Positions 11,772-20,530 of a stretch of 64,000 nt of DNA are shown here, in pieces (the stretch's first letter is position 1; every line of letters begins with the position of its first letter). The DNA comes from Larix kaempferi (lineage: Eukaryota; Streptophyta; Pinopsida; Pinales; Pinaceae). Made by a program: the position numbers and the translations under genes. The DNA lies in the NCBI GenBank assembly GCA_027924585.1, contig BSBM01000461.1, positions 9,239,001 to 9,303,000 of the forward strand. Reading direction: 5' to 3'. Below the pieces are notes generated by a model, which saw only the letters and a list, made by a program, of their open reading frames with translations, was not told where the DNA came from and searched no databases.

Positions 11772-12715
11772 TGCATAAAAGGTACTTATGTGAGCCCCTT
11801 GAAGTCTCATTGCTTTCTTTGCTCCCTAATTGGTTCAAGTTTGAGTGGAGGTTCTTCATTCACTTCTCAGATGAAAGAGCAGATGGATGATTATTTTGAT
11901 GTATCTTTCATCCTTTTGTAGCAGCATTATAGGGCATGTGATCCTCACCTATGTCATTGGATCATATTTGAATGGTCACTTGATGCTTGTATGCACTTGG
12001 AAAATGGTGGTCTACTTACTTGGAGGTACAAGCACTTTCATGGTTCTTTGATGAGGCACCTCCTTGATGTACATTTTTATTATATCGTTATGTACTTTGA
12101 TGATATATCCTTTGTACTTATGATGTTTGGAAGAATGCATACAAGGAAATGGGATCCATGAATTCTCTTTCTTGATGGTATGGTTTGGAGGGGACTCCTA
12201 ATTGTTGGAGTTTAATACAAGCAATGGGAACTTGGGATAATTTTTAGTGTCATTGGTTTCAATTTTTTTCGAGAAACAAGTAGTATGGGATATTGAGTCC
12301 CTACTTAATAAGGTGAATTTAATCAGATTAGTGCAGCAACAAGCATGGTGTTTCCTCTCTAAAAATTTCATGGAAGGTTGAAGACTCAAAGTTGGGCAAC
12401 TCAGTGGCAACTTCAAAGAAGTATACAGTGTGCTATCAAAAAGGGTTTCCAAAATATGAAATAGGTAAAGAGTAATTGTGAAAACTTTGTTTTGATGGAT
12501 TTAATTAATATTTTGGTGTTTATAGGTGATGTTATAGGGGATATCAAATTGAAAAAGAAAACCCACATCTCCTTGCTTTTGGAAACACACAATAGTAGTG
12601 CATGAGTGCCACTACTCAAAGTTTTAGAAGAGAAGTTTTGGGAAGCAAAGTTTTGGGAATAAAGTAGGTTCTTCAACATCCATGTGTTGAAATTGCTTGA
12701 GGAAATGCAATATTT
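11772..12715 (+). other. E1 internal region without recognisable gene (copy A)
   Basis: The sequence between the last acidic frame and the polypurine tract contains only short interrupted frames such as GGLLTWRYK- and MEDLE-like pieces. It is well conserved in copy B (53,095-54,038). It is presumably the 3' part of the E1 transcript. Confidence 0.55.
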
Positions 12716-12728
12716 GGAGGGGAGGATC
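12716..12728 (+). other. E1 polypurine tract
   Basis: GGAGGGGAGGATC lies directly before the TGTCATGTCC repeat of the LTR start, as expected for the plus-strand primer of reverse transcription. Confidence 0.8.
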
Positions 12729-12773
12729 TGTCATGTCCCCAAATTTCTCATTGGGTCACAATGGCCTAAGCCC
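12729..12773 (+). repeat. E1 3' LTR stump (copy A)
   Basis: 45 bases match the start of the 5' LTR at 7682 (TGTCATGTCCCC to CCTAAGCCC) with a few changes. Homology stops abruptly at 12773, where TGTTGTAGGTACAACA begins. The rest of this LTR is not found further right in the window. Copy B has the identical break at 54,096, so the truncation is older than the duplication. Confidence 0.85.
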
Positions 12774-12789
12774 TGTTGTAGGTACAACA
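12774..12789. repeat. Short palindrome at E2 left edge
   Basis: TGTTGTAGGTACAACA is a perfect 7 bp inverted repeat around GG, exactly at the break in the E1 3' LTR. It is identical in copy B at 54,097. Confidence 0.6.
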
Positions 12790-12847
12790 GATCCAATGCT
12801 TCATTCTGATCATGGGAGCCCCATTTTGTAAATATAAAGGTATTTAG

Positions 12848-12962
12848 GTAAGTTTTAAATTTTGGTTTTCTATGCAATCATACCCTTTGCTTGGTCTATT
12901 TAGTTATCATTATTTTCTCCTTTGAAAAGTTCTAAGTTTGTGGTTGTTTTCTTGATTTGCAG
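12848..12962 (+). other. Putative leader intron in E2 (copy A)
   Basis: A donor TTTAG/GTAAGTTTT and a pyrimidine-rich acceptor TTTTCTTGATTTGCAG/AAAA enclose 115 bases. Copy B keeps both sites and the same length (54,171-54,285). Further plausible signals are a donor at 13119 (CTGT/GTAAGT) and acceptors at 13631 (TTTACAG) and 13716 (TTTATCAG), the last just 21 bases before the ATG at 13738. This suggests a multi-exon leader. Confidence 0.5.
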
Positions 12963-12999
12963 AAAACCTTAGATTCTTTGCCAAAAATCATTTTCTTAC

Positions 13000-13440
13000 G
13001 GCAAATCCTGAAATCCCGCAATCCCACAATTGCGGATTGCGGGAATCGTTTGTTTTTCATTTGGAAATTCATCAACCCGAAACCCACAACCCGAAATTGC
13101 AGATTGCAGGAAGACTGTGTAAGTATTTTACAAATTCTGTCTCCGCAACCCGAAACCTTAAATTCTGGATTTCAAATTGTGGAAACTCGTTACGCCAATA
13201 AATCGTGTTGTGTGTTTCCAAAACCCGCAAATTGTCGGTTGTTGAAAAACTTATTTAATTTTTAATATTTGTTTTCATTTCCGAAACCTGAAACCTGAAT
13301 TTTGGGTTGTGGATTTTGGAAACACGTTTGTTCATTTTGCGAAATTTGTAAAACCCGCAACCCGGAATTTCAGATTGCGGATTTCGGGAATTTTGAATAA
13401 AGTTTGATTTTCAGACCTATGAACCCAATCCCACATCCCA
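13000..13440. repeat. CCCGCAACCCGAAAT-type repeats and hairpins in E2 leader (copy A)
   Basis: Variants of CCCGCAA, CCGAAA and GATTGCGGG recur many times in both orientations in otherwise AT-rich DNA. The best hairpin pairs 13015-13024 (CCCGCAATCC) with 13034-13043 (GGATTGCGGG) around a 9-base loop. The same array is in copy B at 54,330-54,760. Confidence 0.7.
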
Positions 13441-13737
13441 CAAGGGTTAATCTCAATCGTTCGTTTCTTTTAAATCTACAGTCCAGATTTGATACGACCG
13501 AAAAAACCATAAATGCACGATTTTTGCTATTTTCCATTATCATTTTTACTGTCGGAAATTTACGCTCCTACGTGGATTTTACTATCGATTTCTTACTAGG
13601 GTCACCTTCATGAATTTTTAGTCATTTACAGGTTGGTTTGCTATCATTTTTGCATTTTCTATTTACGGTTTTTCTGTCTATGGTTTAATTTTGATTTTGT
13701 TTTATTTATTTATCAGAATTTCCCAGGCTTTGCCAAA

Positions 13738-14800
13738 ATGTCTCGGAATACTCGGTCTAAAACACTTCACAGGGATTTATTGACCAAAGATCCCAATTTT
13801 TGCATCTTCATAGACACCAATGAAATGGTCACTGAAACCTATCAAATGGACTGGGCCAAAATATATGTTATCTTTGACAATGATGACCTTTTGGACATCA
13901 AAGAAGATCGACTTGCATATGAGAAAATTAGGGCTTCAAAAATCCATGCCATTGTTGCTCGCCCCGCACTCCTACCTTATACAGACCCTGTTAAATGGAT
14001 TGTGGAAAATGCTAACCCTAAGGACCAGTCGTTTAACAATAATGCCGGGTCACAATTGGCATCCTTCCGCCCTGAAGTTTTTATCAGATCTTTTTCTCTC
14101 AAGCCGGATGTACAAATCCTTAGCCATGATTTCATTCAATCCTCCAAGACTAGATACAATTTTCAAGAAATGATGAAATCATGGATGGTTAAATCTAGCA
14201 ATTTTGTGCTGAAGGATGATAACCTTTATTCGATTGCTTAGTTCAAGGAACCCTACTCCTTATTGCCAGCCATGCTCTGCAGGCTCTTTGGCCTCCCCAA
14301 TTGCTCAATTTTTAAAGCTGAATGGGCTCCTATAGCTCACCATGTCTTGACAACAGGAGAATCTTTCCCTTGGGTATCTATCTTGTCTTCAAAACTTAAA
14401 ACAATAATTCAAGATTATCAAAAGGTGTCTACATTAAGAAAGCCACATTTTTACCTATCATCCTTCATTCTTGATGTCTTTTGCTCTAAATTTCAATATC
14501 CTAATTTGGGGTAGAATTGGACCATTGAAGCTCCATCGGTTCATATATATCATTCGGCACAGTGGGAAAGCAATTATGTGCCCCTGTTCTATGACATTTG
14601 TGACCATTTCATGGGCACTATTTATTTCAAAATATTCAAACAGGAAGCTCCCGCCTTTTCAGCTGATGCCAGAACTTTCATCAACATGATTGGTGATTGG
14701 TATGTTTATGAGTCCTTTTCATACATAGAGTTTGGGGAAGTGACATTGTTCACCTTCTACCAAGAACAATGCCTTACAGGTTGGTCATTCAAGAGGTTTC
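13738..14800 (+). pseudogene. E2 gag-like protein, N-terminal part (copy A)
   Basis: The frame starts MSRNTRSKTLHRDLL at an ATG with good context (CCAAAATGTCT). It stays in one frame for 1,063 bases to the E3 insertion site, broken only by two TAG codons at 14239 and 14512. Both stops are shared with copy B. Stretches such as YSLLPAMLCRLFGLPNC, HHVLTTGESFPW and DWYVYESFSYIEFGEV look like a folded helical domain. The style is that of long plant retroelement gag-like proteins, but I cannot name the family and see no zinc knuckle or catalytic residues. Copy B adds one more stop (CAA to TAA at 55,452). Confidence 0.6.
14796..14800 (+). other. E3 target site duplication, left
   Basis: GTTTC directly precedes the 5' LTR at 14801 and is repeated directly after the 3' LTR at 17762-17766. 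Copy B has the same pair at 56,110-56,114 and 59,045-59,049. Confidence 0.92.
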
Positions 14801-15570
14801 TGTTAGGATATTCCTATACTCCATCCTTGTACCACTAGTGTTTTGATCATTTACATTTTTAGTCATGCATGCACTTTTAGGGTTTGCATGCATTCTATGG
14901 TTTGCATGCATCATGGTCATCAGTCCAACATCTATCCCTCAGTTAGCCAGCCCCCAGGAGCTTCTCACTATTTAGTTTTATCCCTCCAGTTGCTTAATGC
15001 GCCCTTCTTCCTTGATTTTAGGGAGCAACTCGCCATTCTTCACCTACCAGTCCAGTTGTCTTCAATTTACACTCAGTTACACTTATTTACACTTAGTTAC
15101 ACTCAGTTACAGACAGTTACACTCAGTTATACTCAGTTACACTTAGTTACACTGAGTTACACTCAATTACACCTACCAGAGTTAGTTTGATTGATGGTTG
15201 AAAGTTACTTGAGCATTGATGACTCCACTGATGATGATGGAGACTTCCAGTTGCGCTTCGATGATCATGAAGACACCTAGTTGTGCTCCGATGACACTCT
15301 ATTGATCTTATGATCACTCTGAGAGGCTAATTCAAATTGCCACCTTAAGAATTCGAATCCTCTCTACCATTGTACTATTTATTTGTCCATATTGTGATTA
15401 ATTAACTAGTGTGTGTGAAGTATTATTGCTTCTATCTGAGTTCTATTGTACCATATTATTATGTTGCTCATTATACTGTATTGTTCACTCTTCTTCTATT
15501 TTCCTGCTTAATCATAATTACTCTTGTGAGGTATACATCATCTCTTAGATCTGCTGTGATGATTTTCACA
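14801..15570 (+). repeat. E3 5' LTR (copy A)
   Basis: Runs from TGTTAGGATATTCC to GATTTTCACA, 770 bp. Its end abuts the primer site with no spacer. It contains a 10 bp minisatellite at 15066-15173. Confidence 0.93.
15066..15173. repeat. 10 bp minisatellite in E3 5' LTR
   Basis: About eleven tandem units of YAGTTACACT with single-base variants. The unit number differs among the four E3 LTRs in the window: about 11 here, 8 at 17,294, 7 at 56,371 and 9 at 58,563. Confidence 0.9.
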
Positions 15571-15582
15571 TGGTATCAGAGC
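15571..15582 (+). other. E3 primer-binding site (initiator Met tRNA)
   Basis: TGGTATCAGAGC lies immediately after the LTR end CACA. Copy B has the same sequence at 56,837-56,848. Confidence 0.94.
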
Positions 15583-15734
15583 ATGTTGAGAGTATTGTTT
15601 ATCTCCATTATTGAGAGTTTTTTGTAGGTTATTACCAAGATTTCGAGTGTAGCAGTTGCAGCAGTTTCTACATTTTTTCAGCAGTAGCAGTTGCAGTTAT
15701 TCTATATTCTTTTTGTAGGTCTTCTATAGCTTCA

Positions 15735-16862
15735 ATGAATTCAAAAGAAATCACTCCTCTTTCTCCTTTCTCTCCTCTCAGCTATGATGATTGGAAACCA
15801 AAAATGATAGCATACTTGAAGAGCCATTATCTCTTTGATTGTTGTTTTGAAAGAGAGTTTGAATCTTCTGAAGAGAAGATTGATTGGTTCAATAAAGTTG
15901 ATGAAGCCTTTGGATCAATGTTGGATGCTATGTCTGATTGGATGTTATATGACCTCCCTGATTTTTCAACACCAAAAGAGCTATGGGCTCACCTGGATGA
16001 AATATTTGGTAGAGAGAATGAAGGACTTGGTCCCAACCCATTCGAAAGCAAACAAAGTGATGCATTCGCTCCTCTTGATGGTCTCTCAGATCATGAACCA
16101 GTATCATCTCACATTGAAGTTGTTCACAAAGAACTTGTAGATTCTACACTCATGCTCAAACTTTCTTCTCTTTCTGTGCCAGCTCACACTCTAGATATTA
16201 CAGAAGGTCCTAAATCCTCTCTTGCACCAGAGTCTGTTGGTTTGCATCATGATCACATGATTATTTCGGAGGTCAAAACAGCTATTGAAGGTAATGCATT
16301 CACTCCTCTCTGGCTATCTCCTCTTTTATACTACTATATGATCATAAATTCATGCTTTCAGAAGGTTATTGAAGATTATGGCCATTGCCATTCGCTTGGG
16401 ATAAATTCTCATGCAATTACTGGTTTTGATCTCACCTCTCATGGTTCAAAGGAGATCTCAAGAAACCACGATTCAAGTCTTGTATCTAAATTGGGTTCTA
16501 AGCAATTACTGCTTGGGATAATTTCTCATGCATATGATAGTTTTGATCTCACCCCTCCTGGTTCAAAGGAGATCTCAAGAAACTATTTTTTAAGTCTTAA
16601 ATCTGATTTTGATTTCAAGCAAACATGCAATAGTTCTTTTTGGCATAATCTCACCCGTGGTGGTTCGAAGGAGAAGACAAAAGACTATTTGCACTTTCAC
16701 AGATTTGATCCTACCTCAGCTGATTCAAATCACAGGTTCAAGGATCATTCTCATACTGTTAGATTTGTTCTCAACACATTCGATCTGAAAAGCAAGTACA
16801 AGCACATGCTTTTTGAGCATGATCCACTTTTTCCCAAGAAGAAGATACCTCCAGACATATGA
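15735..16862 (+). CDS. E3 copia-like gag protein, open
   Basis: A 375-residue open frame starts MNSKEITPLSPFSPLSYDDW, the typical N-terminus of copia gag proteins (N-S-K-x-I-T-P-L, then W-K-P-K-M). It then has a helical UBN2-like segment with YLKSH, WMLYDLPDF and KELWAHLDEIFGREN. The second half is Ser/His-rich and holds two related segments, each with FDLTxxGSKEISRN (about residues 230-285), which look like an internal duplication. There is no CCHC knuckle and no enzymatic domain. Copy A is fully open. Copy B is cut at residue 219 (56,986-57,645), with the rest open from 57,742. The probable role is packaging of element RNA if ever translated. Confidence 0.75.
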   Translation: MNSKEITPLSPFSPLSYDDWKPKMIAYLKSHYLFDCCFEREFESSEEKIDWFNKVDEAFGSMLDAMSDWMLYDLPDFSTPKELWAHLDEIFGRENEGLGPNPFESKQSDAFAPLDGLSDHEPVSSHIEVVHKELVDSTLMLKLSSLSVPAHTLDITEGPKSSLAPESVGLHHDHMIISEVKTAIEGNAFTPLWLSPLLYYYMIINSCFQKVIEDYGHCHSLGINSHAITGFDLTSHGSKEISRNHDSSLVSKLGSKQLLLGIISHAYDSFDLTPPGSKEISRNYFLSLKSDFDFKQTCNSSFWHNLTRGGSKEKTKDYLHFHRFDPTSADSNHRFKDHSHTVRFVLNTFDLKSKYKHMLFEHDPLFPKKKIPPDI

Positions 16863-17040
16863 CCAAGCATCACACCTGTTTGAGTTTGGAGCATTTAATT
16901 TTTTGTGTGTGCCTTACAGTCTGTTTTTGAGGAGGGGGTATGTTTCCCATGAAATTTTCCCACTTCCTTGGTTTATTGACTGTTATTATTCATTGTATTG
17001 GGTGACCTTTGGTCTTAGTTACCAGGGCCCAGGATGGATT

Positions 17041-17048
17041 AAGGGGGG
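17041..17048 (+). other. E3 polypurine tract
   Basis: AAGGGGGG lies directly before the 3' LTR start TGTTAGGATATTCC. Confidence 0.88.
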
Positions 17049-17761
17049 TGTTAGGATATTCCTATACTCCATCCTAGTCCCACCAGTATTTTGATCATTT
17101 ACATTTTCAGTCATGCATGCACTTTTAGGGTTTGCATGCATCCCAGTCATCAATCCAACACCTAGCCCTCATTTAGCCAGCCCCATGGAGCTTCTCATTA
17201 TTCAGTTTTAGCCCTCCAGTTTCTTAATGCGCCCTTCTTCCTTGATTTTAGGGAGCAACTCGCCCTTCCTCACTTACCAGTCCAGTTGTATTCAGTTTAC
17301 ACTCAGTTACACTTAGTTACACTCAGTTACACTCAGGTATACTCAGTTACACTTAGTTACACTTAATTACACCTACCAGAGTTAGTTTGATTGATGGTTG
17401 ATAGTTACTTGAGCATTGATGACTCCACTGATGATGATGGAGACTTCCAGTTGTGCTCCGATGATCATGAGGACACCTAGTTGTGCTCCGATGACACTCT
17501 ATTGATCTTATGATCACTCTGAGAGGCTAATTCGAATTGCCACCTTAGCCATTAGAATCCTCTCTACCATTGTACTATTTATTTGGCCATATTGTGATTA
17601 ATTAACTAGTGTGTGTGAAGTATTATTGCTTCTATCTGAGTTCTACTATACCATATTATTTTGTTGCTCATTATACTGTATTGTTCACTCTTCTTCTATT
17701 TTCATGCTTAATCATAATTACTCTTGTGAGGTATACATCATCTCGTATGAGGATTTCCATA
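17049..17761 (+). repeat. E3 3' LTR (copy A)
   Basis: 713 bp homologous to 14801-15570. It is shorter mainly in the 10 bp minisatellite (17294-17373). The end reads TTTCCATA where copy B keeps TTTTCACA, so the terminal CA has mutated here. Confidence 0.92.
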
Positions 17762-17766
17762 GTTTC
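17762..17766 (+). other. E3 target site duplication, right
   Basis: GTTTC, a perfect partner of 14796-14800. Coding similarity to the E2 frame resumes straight after it. Confidence 0.92.
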
Positions 17767-18566
17767 CTATCTGACTGTCACTGATGGTGTCTACAAGAAA
17801 CTCACTGGTCCCAAAAATAGGGGTTGGCCTAAATTCTCTTTAGATCTTGGGCCATTAGTTATCCCTACCTCAACCTAGGCTATAGTGCTTGGTGATCAGC
17901 TAGCTCCTTTGAAGTTGGGTAAAGCCCCCAAAAGAAAGCATGATCCTAAGAAGTTCCTGGATGCACATTTCAAGTAGTATCATATGAAAATGGACTATGT
18001 CCATGAAGAACTCCCAAATGACTCCATCTATCAAGGAGTGAATACTTTTTCTGAAGTATTGGAAAGGGATAAGAGCTTAGATGAACAACAACATATTATG
18101 GCATATCAGAAATAAATAAAAACTCAATTCTACAAGCAAAGAACAATGGAGTTGAATCTCATTGAGCAAGTTAGAAGGATAAAGAACAAAAGCTAATCCA
18201 GTAGGCTAATGCACCTCTGATGCTTACTTATACAGATGGAGATAAAGGTAAAGCTCCCATGGAGAATCTCCCTCAAGTGAAAACAACTGAGCATGTTAAA
18301 TCTTTGTTGCAGACCTCTCAGCATTTCCAGCAGGAGTTAGCACAACTCACTTCAGTGATTCATACTCAAATGACTGAACCTCCTAAGCTCACTATGGATG
18401 TTCAAGTGACTACTACAGCTTTGCAAGTAGTTGATGATTTGACAATGGCTAACTTTAACCCAGGCAAGAGACAGAAAGTTAAGGTTTCTACATCAAATAT
18501 CCCTACTGTTGATCTCATTGACAGTGATGTTGAAGATGAGCTACATCCTGTAATGTCCCTAGTTTG
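17767..18566 (+). pseudogene. E2 gag-like protein, C-terminal part (copy A)
   Basis: Continues the frame interrupted by E3: SYLTVTDGVYKKL, then basic KLGKAPKRKHDPKKFLDAHF, a Gln/Thr-rich helical stretch and an acidic end VDLIDSDVEDE. Copy A has TAG at 17975 where copy B has CAG, and a 1-base deletion near 18176 (AAGGA against AAGGGA in B) that shifts frame. The stop codon lies inside the start of the G LTR at 18549, so G inserted near the 3' end of this coding region. Function is unknown. The basic region followed by an acidic tail is compatible with nucleic-acid binding, but that is only inference. Confidence 0.55.
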
Positions 18567-19926
18567 ACCCCATCGCGTTAAAATCATAAATGATGTAATA
18601 TTGTTATGAAATTGTGGTGAGGAGCTCAAGGCCAAGGCCCCGCCATCAATTTATTGATGAATATGGTTTACATGCTAGCCATGCACAATGGAATTGCGAA
18701 TATTATGTAAATATGTATTTTAATAAAAATACCCACAAATAGCTATGCAATGCAACAAGAGATGGGGGCATGATTTTACAAGGAATTGGGAGGGAAAACA
18801 TTCAAAACCTGGATCCAATCAAGTCAAGTCAAATGTCAATGAGAGAACCCATGAACCCTCAACTACCCATGTTGACTTTTGTACCCAATCATTGATTTCT
18901 CCCAAGAGTTCGTTGAGGTAGTTAATGCCTTAAGGAGGTATGGCTATCCAAATTCGAGTATGGGCAAGACACCTTGTATGGAAAATCATGTTTGGCTTCT
19001 TGGTCAAGAAAAGAGCCATGAATGGCTCCCCAAGCCATTATCCATCAACCTATTGCACTCCCTCATGAGTTTGGAGCTATCTAGGCATTTTCCAGCCATG
19101 TTTTTATGTGTTTTCCTTGATCCCTAGCTTTAAAAAGGGCGTTTTTGTGTTGTATACCAATGGGTAAGAAAGGGAATCCAATTGGGATTCCATAGAGACC
19201 GTTTGGGCTGTTGAATGTTTAGATACTTGGGGGAGAAATCGTTTTCCTCCCTATGAATGTTTTCCCCATCCCACAATTTGTTTTTGGTTGGAAACAATTT
19301 GGGGAAAGCCCTTGGCCATCCTGTTTGTAAATCCCATTGCTGAACATGTGTATCCATGCCCGATGATTGTGCTTGCTGTGTGTAGATAGAGTATGTTGGG
19401 TATGGGTTATGGGAATTCATTCTTTTGGCTTCAGCTTGAGTACAAGCATCCAAGGTTCATATGTATCCTGATAAACCCAGCTATGGATTGGCTTGGCTCA
19501 GATGAGATGATTAATTGGGCTGTGCATGAGCTTGAATGTCCCCTTTTCCTTGTAAGAATCATGCCCAGCTTGGGGGTGGCAGTTGTGTTGAGAGAATTGA
19601 TTAACACAACTAGCCTATGGTTGGGCGGAACGTTGCAACGACATAGCTAGTTGCTTGGGACAATTGCACAATGGAGATAAGTGTTTTTCTATCTATGTGT
19701 TTTGCCTCTGCAGTGTTTGAATTAATGACTATTATTGATATATTGATGCATATGAAAATATGTGTGGATGAGTTTATTTCCATTGTGCATGTTTGCTTGA
19801 TTTGCATCTGCACACATTTGTTTTTAACTATATGAATCTAATGAAGGGGCTGAGTTTTATGAAAAGCCACATAGATTGGTAGAATGTTCCCTTCCTCGAA
19901 TCGGGTCCACAGGTGGGTACATTACA
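18549..19926 (+). repeat. G 5' LTR (copy A)
   Basis: Starts TGTAATGTCCCTAG and ends GGTACATTACA, giving a perfect 7 bp terminal inverted repeat TGTAATG/CATTACA. The primer site follows after TT. Length is 1,378 bp, and 1,379 bp in copy B. No purine tract precedes it, so it is a 5' LTR inserted into E2 and not the 3' LTR of E2. Confidence 0.85.
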
Positions 19927-19928
19927 TT

Positions 19929-19940
19929 TGGTATCAGAGC
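19929..19940 (+). other. G primer-binding site (initiator Met tRNA)
   Basis: TGGTATCAGAGC two bases after the LTR end. In copy B (61,214) it reads TGGTATCAGATC, one change. Confidence 0.92.
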
Positions 19941-20225
19941 TGTTGGTTGCATCATTGGGCCTTCATGGGCTACCTATCACAGTTGTAGAGGTAAGTATGC
20001 TTCTGCTTCAGCACTGATAATTAAGAAAATTTTCAAAAATTTTCTAAGTGTTTTTGTTTGGTTGAGCCGACGCGTTTCGGCAAGTCTTGTGGAGTTGAGA
20101 CGATACATTTCGGAGAGACTCGCTAAGTGGAGCCGACACGATCGACAAATTTGGTTGAGTTGTGCCAATGAAGTTGTGGAAGTGCTTAAGGAAAGGAAGA
20201 AAAATTTCAAAATTTTTCTTAAGTC

Positions 20226-20530
20226 TCTTTCGGCAGCAGAACTCGGTGAGTTGGTACGTAATGGCAGAAGAAATCAGCAAGTTGGTCCGAAATTGTGGAA
20301 AAACTCGGCAAGTTGGTTCGAAATGGCGGAAGGACTTGATGAGTTCGTCCGAAAAAAATTTCTAAGTGTTTTATGGCGGAGGAACTCAGCAAGTTGGTCC
20401 CAAATTGCGACAGAACTTGGCGAGTTGGTCCGAAACAACGGAAAAGACAAATGAGTCGGTTGACTGGTGAAACTCAGTGAGTTGGTCCAAAATGGGTCAG
20501 AATACATAGTTGAGTTTGCCGACCGGTAGA
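20226..20530. repeat. 31 bp tandem repeats in G leader (copy A)
   Basis: Units of the form GAACTCGGCGAGTTGGTCCG followed by AAAYGGCGGAA recur about every 31 bases, interrupted once by an A-rich spacer. The spacing is clear in copy B (61,535-61,870). Because 31 is not a multiple of three, the repeats are not a coding repeat, although they keep short frames open. They are CpG-rich compared with the surroundings. Confidence 0.85.

Larger units (their letters stand above)
14801..17761 (+). mobile_element. E3, complete non-autonomous LTR retrotransposon (copy A)
   Basis: All structural parts are present: 5' LTR 14801-15570, primer site 15571-15582, one gag-like frame, polypurine tract AAGGGGGG at 17041-17048, 3' LTR 17049-17761 and a GTTTC target duplication. 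At 2,961 bp it encodes no protease, integrase or reverse transcriptase, so it must have relied on proteins from a partner, probably a copia element given its gag. Its two LTRs differ by about 15 of 365 bases in the right half, similar to the divergence between copies A and B. The insertion therefore only slightly predates the duplication. Confidence 0.93.
12774..18548 (+). mobile_element. E2 retroelement-like unit, interrupted by E3 (copy A)
   Basis: The block is bounded by the E1 LTR stump and the G 5' LTR. It has a leader with canonical splice signals, a GC-rich hairpin-bearing leader segment and a long gag-like frame that E3 splits at 14800/17762. Neither its own LTR pair nor a primer site is visible. 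The start TGTTGTAGGTACAACA has the TG and palindromic form of a transposon end, but this is not proven. The content suggests a non-autonomous retroelement or a captured gene transcript. Confidence 0.5.

Noticed and set aside
14843-15190. 115-residue frame with Thr/Gln/Leu repeats
   Set aside because: It is a translation of the E3 LTR minisatellite.
18549-19926. 3' LTR of E2
   Set aside because: No purine tract precedes it and a primer site follows, so it is the 5' LTR of G.
19876-20454. 192-residue protein after the G LTR
   Set aside because: It starts inside the LTR, crosses the primer site and is kept open by the 31 bp repeats. The frame is broken in copy B.
20226-20530. CRISPR-like array
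   Set aside because: The 31-base units are contiguous and degenerate with no unique spacers, lie in a plant retroelement leader and have no cas genes.
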